From the NCBI GenBank assembly GCA_937920005.1, contig CALETF010000062.1, positions 1-9,255 of the forward strand: a stretch of 9,255 bases of DNA, in the 5' to 3' direction. This document shows positions 1 through 4,468 of this stretch, one piece after another. The notes under the pieces were generated by a model. That model ran no database searches. It was given only the letters and a program-made list of their open reading frames with translations, and was not told the DNA's origin. Numbering within the stretch: the first letter of the stretch is position 1; each line of letters starts with the position of its first letter. Both the position numbers and the translations under genes were made by a program. This DNA comes from an uncultured Candidatus Altimarinota bacterium (GTDB lineage: Bacteria; Patescibacteriota; Gracilibacteria; BD1-5; JAGOOR01).

Positions 1-526
1 CCAATGCTTCTGTAGCAGAACCACGGATGATTGGAATATCGTCGCCTGGGAAGTCATATTTTGACAACAATTCACGAATTTCCATTTCAACAAGTTCCAA
101 CAACTCTTCGTCGTCAACCATGTCACATTTGTTCATGAATACAACGATGTAAGGAACACCTACCTGACGAGAAAGCAGGATGTGCTCTCTTGTCTGAGCC
201 ATAACACCATCAGTAGCAGCAACAACAAGGATAGCACCATCCATCTGAGCTGCACCAGTGATCATGTTCTTTACGTAGTCAGCATGTCCTGGACAGTCAA
301 CGTGTGCGTAGTGACGCATAGGAGACTCGTATTCTACGTGAGAAGTTGAGATTGTAATAATCTTATCAGAACCAGCACGAGCTGTACCACCTTTAGCAAT
401 ATCAGCGTATGAAACACCAGCACCACCTACAGCAGTGAGAGCGGCAGTAAGAGTTGTCTTACCGTGGTCGATGTGACCAATAGTACCAACGTTAACGTGT
501 GGCTTTGTTCTTTGAAAATCAGCCAT
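1..526 (-). CDS. tuf: Elongation factor Tu, N-terminal part (GTPase domain), cut by window edge
   Basis: EF-Tu is the cytoplasmic GTPase that delivers aminoacyl-tRNA to the ribosomal A site. The 175 visible residues begin MADFQRTKPHVNVGTIGHID and carry the P-loop GHIDHGKTT (about 17-25), the DCPGH switch II motif (77-81), KNMITGAAQMDGAILVVAATDG, and NKCD for guanine recognition. The protein runs off the window at base 1, so domains 2 and 3 are not seen. The start is the ATG at 524-526; no Shine-Dalgarno sequence precedes it. The switch I region is odd: between TAALTAV and TSHVEYES it reads SYADIAKGGTARAGSDKIITIS, cited here as a motif of key residues; the usual APEEKARG block is missing, while the Thr of the ITI segment remains. 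All visible glycines use GGN codons and none UGA, unlike most other genes here. It is the last gene in view of a minus-strand translation block and has its own candidate promoter. Identity is certain; the meaning of the changed loop is not. Confidence 0.97.
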   Translation of the reverse strand, partial: MADFQRTKPHVNVGTIGHIDHGKTTLTAALTAVGGAGVSYADIAKGGTARAGSDKIITISTSHVEYESPMRHYAHVDCPGHADYVKNMITGAAQMDGAILVVAATDGVMAQTREHILLSRQVGVPYIVVFMNKCDMVDDEELLELVEMEIRELLSKYDFPGDDIPIIRGSATEAL

Positions 527-559
527 AAGAGAAAAATAAGAAAATTAAAAAGTAGGGGT

Positions 560-586
560 ATTATAGAGAAAAGAAGTATATTTCAA
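560..586 (-). promoter_or_regulatory. Candidate promoter for tuf
   Basis: Read on the minus strand there is TTGAAA (581-586), a 15-bp spacer, then a perfect TATAAT (560-565), about 33 nt upstream of the tuf ATG. The -10 is strong but the spacer is short for a sigma-70 promoter. It lies just past the stop of the 30-aa gene, so tuf may be transcribed both from here and by read-through from the tRNA block. This is inferred from sequence only. Confidence 0.45.
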
Positions 587-598
587 ATAATTTTTTGA

Positions 599-691
599 TT
601 ATTTCTTCTTTTTTGCTTTACGAACCTTTTTTTCGATACGGACGAGTGCCGCGCGAAGTTTTCGATGTCGTGATCCTGAGAGGCGTACCAT
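599..691 (-). CDS. Small, extremely basic 30-aa protein, unrecognised
   Basis: A 30-codon frame runs from the ATG at 689-691 to TAA at 599-601. The product starts MVRLSGSRHRKLRAALVRIE and ends in a run of Lys and Arg; 14 of 30 residues are Lys or Arg. It lies 24 nt downstream of the 71-aa gene and upstream of tuf on the same strand, inside a block of tRNA and translation genes. Size, charge and place suggest a ribosome- or RNA-binding protein, but I cannot match it to a named ribosomal protein. No Shine-Dalgarno is visible, which also holds for its neighbours. It could be a chance frame, but the tight packing and composition argue for a real gene. Confidence 0.55.
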   Translation of the reverse strand: MVRLSGSRHRKLRAALVRIEKKVRKAKKKK

Positions 692-715
692 ATTATTCTA
701 TAAGTAAATGGATAA

Positions 716-931
716 TTAGTTTTTAATAAATTGAGCGAGACCCATTTTCTTGAGACGTGCTACAGCTTTTGTCATAGCATCAGCGAGCCATGCAGTTTTA
801 CCTTCATGTTTTTCGCGACGTACGAGTTTCTCATATGTCTTCTTCGCGTTGGTGATTTTGTCACCAGTAATCTGACGTCGTTTACTAACGATGTAGATTC
901 TATTTCGCGGTCTTTTACCAGCACCTACCAT
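716..931 (-). CDS. Small basic 71-aa protein, possibly ribosome-associated, unrecognised
   Basis: The frame starts at the ATG at 929-931 and ends at TAA (716-718). The product is rich in Lys and Arg, begins MVGAGKRPRNRIYIVSKRRQ and has a helical-looking C-terminal half (LADAMTKAVARLKKMGLAQF). There is no signal peptide or membrane segment. It starts 24 nt after tRNA-Ala and is followed by another tiny basic gene and tuf, so a role in translation is a reasonable inference. I compared it from memory with S15, S18, S20, S21, L20, L28, L34 and L35 and found no convincing match. All its glycines use GGN codons, as in tuf, which fits high expression. It may be a lineage-specific protein or a very divergent small ribosomal protein. 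Confidence 0.7.
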   Translation of the reverse strand: MVGAGKRPRNRIYIVSKRRQITGDKITNAKKTYEKLVRREKHEGKTAWLADAMTKAVARLKKMGLAQFIKN

Positions 932-955
932 AAACTCAAAAAGAAAAAATAAAAT

Positions 956-1032
956 TGGTGGAGTCTAAGGGAGTCGAACCCTTGACCTCCTGTGTGCAAA
1001 ACAGGCGCTCTAGCCAACTGAGCTAAGACCCC
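956..1032 (-). tRNA. tRNA-Ala (anticodon UGC), CCA encoded
   Basis: The minus strand folds into a full cloverleaf: acceptor GGGGTCT/AGACTCC, D arm GCTC/GAGC, anticodon stem CCTGT/ACAGG with loop TTTGCAC, T stem AAGGG/CCCTT with loop TTCGACT, discriminator A, then a genome-encoded CCA (956-958). The anticodon is TGC (Ala). The acceptor has the G3:U70 wobble pair, the classic identity mark for alanyl-tRNA synthetase. It lies 42 nt downstream of tRNA-Asp and 24 nt upstream of the 71-aa gene, so it is probably cut from a mixed tRNA-mRNA transcript. Confidence 0.97.
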
Positions 1033-1074
1033 ACACCACATTGAATCATAACGAGAGAGCAACCAGATAGAATC

Positions 1075-1151
1075 TGGCGGGAGCGACGGGACTCGAACCC
1101 GCGACCTCCTCCGTGACAGGGAGGCGCTCTAACCAGCTGAGCTACGCCCCC
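1075..1151 (-). tRNA. tRNA-Asp (anticodon GUC), CCA encoded
   Basis: The minus strand gives acceptor GGGGGCG/CGCTCCC (one G-U pair), D arm GCTC/GAGC, anticodon stem CCTCC/GGAGG with loop CTGTCAC, T stem GCGGG/CCCGT with loop TTCGAGT, discriminator G and encoded CCA (1075-1077). Anticodon GTC and discriminator G73 both fit tRNA-Asp. It is the promoter-proximal gene of the minus-strand translation block. Confidence 0.97.
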
Positions 1152-1174
1152 TCACCTATGACCAAAGTGACGGG

Positions 1175-1202
1175 AGTATAAATAAAATATTTGGTTATGC
1201 AA
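1175..1202 (-). promoter_or_regulatory. Candidate promoter of the tRNA-Asp/tRNA-Ala block
   Basis: On the minus strand a TATACT -10 (1175-1180) lies 23 nt before tRNA-Asp; a weak TTGCAT (1197-1202) stands 16 bp further upstream. It shares the 91-bp gap 1152-1242 with the divergent Nudix promoter. The -10 is good and the -35 poor. Confidence 0.45.
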
Positions 1203-1206
1203 ATTT

Positions 1207-1235
1207 TTTTCATTTTTCCAGATTTTATCTATAAT
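1207..1235 (+). promoter_or_regulatory. Candidate promoter of the Nudix gene, giving a leaderless mRNA
   Basis: A perfect TATAAT (1230-1235) ends only 7 nt before the ATG at 1243, with TTTTCA (1207-1212) 17 bp upstream. Transcription from this -10 would start at or within a base or two of the ATG, so the mRNA would have almost no leader. No ribosome binding site is present. Confidence 0.5.
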
Positions 1236-1242
1236 TTATCCC

Positions 1243-1677
1243 ATGAAATCAACAAAAAAAACACATCTTTTTGAAACATGAAAAAAACTTATTGCCTCTT
1301 TTTTCTGGCTAGAACCTTGCGCGGGCGGTATCTGTATAAGAGATAGAAAATGAAGAACAGAAATTCTCTGTGTCACACATAAAGATGGTGGTATCATGCT
1401 CCCAAAATGAAGAATTAAGTCATGAGAAACAACAGAACAAGCTGCACTCAGAGAATTTATGGAAGAAACAGGTATATATAATTGTACGCTCGGAAACAAA
1501 ATAGGCATTATCCGTGATAGAAACAGAGGGAAAAAAATAGTATTTTATTCTATTCACAGCTCTGGACAACATACACCAATTCATGATGAGGCAATCATGT
1601 GGATTGACCTATCGAGTGCTATAAAGAATATGAAACATTGAACAGAAAAAACATTTCTCAAAAAACACTTCACCTAA
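1243..1677 (+). CDS. Nudix hydrolase (144 aa, five UGA-Gly codons)
   Basis: Read with UGA as Gly, the frame from ATG 1243 to TAA 1675-1677 is intact. Nudix enzymes hydrolyse a nucleoside diphosphate linked to another group, typically for housecleaning; the substrate cannot be told here. A complete Nudix box (G x5 E x7 R E U x E E x G U) spans residues 56-78: G56, E62, R70, E71, E74, E75, G77, I78, preceded by LPK. UGA encodes residues 13, 37, 56, 61 and 133; G56 is the first invariant glycine of the box, so this gene is a key witness for the recoding. Residues before the box (about 24-52) resemble the usual first beta strands (CAGGICIRDR). The gene starts next to a leaderless-type promoter, faces away from tRNA-Asp, and its stop overlaps the stop of the convergent coiled-coil gene by 4 bp. 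Under the standard code it would break into fragments. Confidence 0.9.
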
Positions 1678-2549
1678 GGAACAATCTGTTTCAGTATATC
1701 TTCTTCAAGAATAAGAATCTTGTAATCAAGTGTCAAAATATCATCTTCTATCGTATGAATTGAATTTTTTATTTTTTCTAATTCTATCTCTGAACGTGAT
1801 TCTTCTGCCAATACGCGCTCCAGTTCTGATTGTAGAATTATCTTTTTCTGGGATAAATCATTTTTTTTCTGAACTAATGGCGCGAGACGATCATTGTTTT
1901 CCAGAGTAGCCTTTTCAATGCTGTGCTGTTTTTCTTCTTCAATTGATTGAAGGAGGTTTTCATGTTTCTCTAAATTTTTTACTTGGATATCCGTCAGAGA
2001 CTGGAGCGCATTTTTTCTATTCGTATTTGCGAGACTTTCAGCATCCTGAACTATCAAATTATCCTCACCTTTATAGAGTCGTATTTTTTCATCATACGTT
2101 TGATCGATAAGTCGAATTGTATCAGTATAGAGTTTTTGATCAGCTATTTTTTGCTTCTCATAACGAATATTTTCCTCATTTATTTTTTTTACGTATAACG
2201 CTTCTATCTGTGTTGTCTCTGGTCATGGAAATGACACAATAGCAGTATTCATTTCATCGAGAGATTTCTGTATATCCTGCAGTTGTTTTTGTCTTTCTGA
2301 TGTATTTTGTTCTAGATTTTTAATTATCTGTTCAGTAGCTTTTTTTTCTTCTATCTTTTCCTGCTTATCGAGCGTGAGTTGTTCACGTTCGAGACGAATA
2401 TGTGCCAGTATTTCACCTGGTGAATCTGGAACACTGAGAGAGGCCTGGACAATAGAGGAAGAAAGAAATGGTATCTTGTCGCTTCATAATATAAACACAG
2501 TACTCATAGTGATGAGACTGAGGCTTATAATCTTAGTTTTTAGCTTCAT
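1674..2549 (-). CDS. Exported or membrane-anchored coiled-coil protein (291 aa), function unknown
   Basis: The frame runs from ATG 2547-2549 to TAG 1674-1676 with UGA-Gly at residues 22 and 109. An in-frame TAA not far upstream of the ATG supports this start. The N-terminus has a short basic tip (MKLKTK) and a hydrophobic stretch (about 7-22), compatible with a signal peptide or anchor; V-Q-A at 34-36 is a possible signal peptidase site. From about residue 50 on the protein is almost wholly charged and helical (Glu, Lys, Gln, Leu, Ile rich), predicting long coiled coils in two blocks (about 46-104 and 112-287) broken near a P-G-P turn at 108-110. No enzymatic motif is visible. It follows the WecA-like gene by 63 bp and has its own candidate promoter. 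An envelope or surface structural role is an inference from export plus neighbours. It could also resemble the coiled-coil part of PcsB/EnvC-type hydrolase regulators, but no catalytic domain is present. Confidence 0.82.
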
Positions 2550-2579
2550 AAATACCGAAAAATATTCTTTTACGGTAAT

Positions 2580-2608
2580 AATTTAACATATTATAAAATA
2601 TATGTCAA
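2580..2608 (-). promoter_or_regulatory. Candidate promoter for the coiled-coil gene
   Basis: On the minus strand a perfect TTGACA (2603-2608) is followed after 17 bp by TAAATT (2580-2585). A TATAAT also occurs at 2590-2595 but is too close to this -35 to pair with it. The site lies in the 63-bp gap after the stop of the WecA-like gene, so the coiled-coil gene may have its own start as well as read-through. Confidence 0.4.
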
Positions 2609-2612
2609 ATAT

Positions 2613-3716
2613 CTACTTTTTTTGATTTATAAGCTTTTCGAGCGCTTGTGCTATTTGGGCAATATATACAACTACTGTGATAATACTAATAAAGAGAATA
2701 ACCTTTCACCATGTATCGAGAAATATAGCTCCTAAGCCAAAAATAAAAGAAAGTACCATAACGAGATGTCGCTGCATAGCATAGTCTATTCCCTGTTCAG
2801 CCAGACGATGATGGAGATGTGTCAGGTCTCATTTCATTGGATTTTTTCACGAACGAATGCGACCAATAATAACATAAAACGCATCAATAAAGTAAATACC
2901 GAGCACTATTGAGGCTGTCGCTATTTTACCTCCTGCAACGATAGAAAGTGTCGCAATCATAAAACCAAGAAACATACTCCCCGCATCACCAACAATACAA
3001 GCACGACGAACATCAAAGCGCCAAAAAACAAAAATAGTCGGAATAAAGATAACAAGCCACGAGAGAACGAAACGAGAATTGTTCTGAGAAGCAAGAGTTG
3101 TATCGGTAAAGTAGAGTTTCAGAGAGAGTCCCGCAAGTATAATAGAGGTAACAAGTCCTACGCTCGATGTCATAGCTCGACCATTATCACTCCAGTTAAT
3201 AGCATTCATCACAAGGACATACCATATAATGGTTGTTATTAATGGAACAAGGTAAATCGTTTCTCCGTAAAAAGTCCACTGGAGTCACTGAAAAGCATCA
3301 AGAGGTATAATGCCTCAAAATATATTGCTCACGTACCCTATTTTAATCGCTGTAAGACCAAAAAATGCACCTAAGACAACTTGGAAAATGAGTCGAAAAA
3401 GAGGCGGTATTGTTCGTTTTTGATCATCCCAAGCCATAAGTCCTGTTGTAATGACACCAGCCAGAAGTATGTAGAGTGATTTTTTTACATCAGCATCAGC
3501 AACAGACTGCAGAATCCAGGGAGACCAGAGAATCATATTCAAAATCAGTACGACACCACCAGGATATGGAAGAGCTTCTCTCCCCTTTTCATGTGGATAG
3601 AGATGTGGTTTATCGACAACGCCCCACTTACGAAATATATCAAAAACAACAAGCGTGATTGCCCACATGGTACATCCAGCGAGAAATAGAATACATATTG
3701 GCATGAATATCTCCAT
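2613..3716 (-). CDS. WecA/TagO/MraY-superfamily sugar-1-phosphate transferase (GT family 4), 367 aa
   Basis: This family of integral membrane enzymes moves a sugar-1-phosphate from a UDP-sugar to undecaprenyl phosphate, the first step of many envelope polymers. The frame from ATG 3714-3716 to TAG 2613-2615 is intact when UGA is Gly (residues 134, 144, 290, 296, 337). Motifs in order: VVDKPHLYPHEKGREALPYPGG (split here as VVDKPH at 33-38 and PYPGG at 50-54), the metal-binding DD at 97-98 (MAWDDQKR), NAINWSDNGRAMT (171-183), GDAGSMFLG (243-251), and THLHHRL (299-305), the HxHHR-type motif that marks the WecA/TagO branch rather than MraY. Many hydrophobic segments agree with a polytopic protein. 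The third motif is abnormal: where relatives have DGxDGLA, this has DNGRAMT. The start overlaps the dedA stop by one base (TAATG), showing an operon. The sugar substrate is unknown. Confidence 0.88.
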
Positions 3717-4432
3717 TATTTTCTCTGTTTAATAAAATAGATAACAACGCCTAGAGCAATAACTCAGAGGAATACGTAATTGAGATACTGCAGGATAACT
3801 TCATAATTTTCAACCGCAAAGACACCTAAGAGTAAAATACAAACAGCCCAGAGTGATGACCCAAAAATATTGGCAAGCCAAAAGCGCGCTCCAGACATTT
3901 TATGAGACCCTGCTATATACGGTATAAAGGAACGAAGGAGATTATGAAACTTTCCTCCGACAATAAACCAGAATCCGTTCTTATGTATTTGTTTTTCGAG
4001 CCATCATAGTTCTCGTGGACCTGCTCCAAAAAAAGCACCATATTTTTGGAGTGTATCAGGATTACCATATCGCCCCATGAAATATCCAAGAGCATTGCCT
4101 ACACATGCCCCCAGCATACCCATAAGAGCAGCAAGAGGAAATATAGACCATTGTTTTGCTACAAAAAAACCACCCACAAGAATCATCATATTCATACCTG
4201 GAATAACAGCACCAACAAATGGAAAAGATTCAGACATGGCCACAATGAAGAGAATAATATAGTTCCATTCCCCCCAGGACTTTATTTGCAGACCCATCCA
4301 ATCAATCCCTTCTCGCATAATATCTGGTCGAAACAAAGACAGAAGGCCAATCACGACCATCAGGGTCACTAAAATAATGTGTAGAATATTGAGAATATAA
4401 CTGAAAAATCGTTGTAAGGTTTTTTTATTCAT
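3716..4432 (-). CDS. DedA/SNARE-associated (VTT-domain) membrane protein, 238 aa
   Basis: DedA proteins are inner-membrane proteins linked to lipid-carrier recycling and envelope homeostasis; some relatives flip undecaprenyl phosphate. The frame runs from ATG 4430-4432 to TAA 3716-3718 with UGA-Gly at 143 and 223. An N-terminal membrane helix (about 9-31) is followed by the family pattern: S-E-S-F-P-F-V-G-A-V-I-P-G (about 67-79), GNALGYFMGRYGN, then GGKFHNLLRSFIPYIAG and the FWLANIFGSSLWA stretch. Two usual family positions differ: GN stands where GD is common, and K-F-H where many members have R-F. It is first in an operon with the WecA-like gene, which uses undecaprenyl phosphate; a carrier-supply role would fit but is inference. 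A TATACT -10 lies 9 nt before the ATG, so the mRNA may be nearly leaderless. Confidence 0.9.
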
Positions 4433-4441
4433 ATGTGAATG

Positions 4442-4468
4442 AGTATAGATAATTTAGTGGGAAGTGAA
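4442..4468 (-). promoter_or_regulatory. Candidate promoter of the dedA operon
   Basis: On the minus strand TATACT (4442-4447) ends 9 nt before the dedA ATG; a partial -35, TTCACT (4463-4468), is 15 bp upstream. Its -10 abuts the opposite-strand candidate -10, so the two divergent promoters would compete for the same DNA. No ribosome binding site follows. Confidence 0.4.
4448..4453 (+). promoter_or_regulatory. Candidate -10 element for the GH17-GT2 / dnaG operon
   Basis: GATAAT lies 10 nt before the GTG at 4464, directly next to the dedA -10 on the other strand. No good -35 is visible at the proper distance. An imperfect inverted repeat, ATTCA/TGAAT (4427-4440), flanks it and could be a regulator site or chance. 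Confidence 0.28.

Noticed and set aside
731..952. Plus-strand frame opposite the 71-aa gene, and similar frames at 4046-4372, 1236-1508 and 8662-9018
   Set aside because: They are shadows on the opposite strand of better-supported genes; their products look like low-complexity or Cys/Phe/Ser-rich chance translations.
956..1151. tRNA genes as an integration site for a mobile element
   Set aside because: No duplicated tRNA 3' end, integrase or phage gene is visible in the window.
1243..1677. UGA read as tryptophan (code 4, Mycoplasma type)
   Set aside because: The Nudix box needs Gly at UGA-encoded residue 56, and DnaG WGIGY and the WecA-like KGDLTHLHH segment also need Gly. UGG is in normal use for Trp.
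1641..1690. AACAGA ... TCTGTT inverted repeat around the convergent stops as a terminator
   Set aside because: The six-base arms are separated by 38 nt with no GC-rich stem or U tract tied to it; chance is likely.
2055..2057. TTG start for a shorter coiled-coil protein
   Set aside because: Reading UGA as Gly extends the frame to an ATG at 2549 with an export signal, preceded by an in-frame TAA and a promoter-like sequence.
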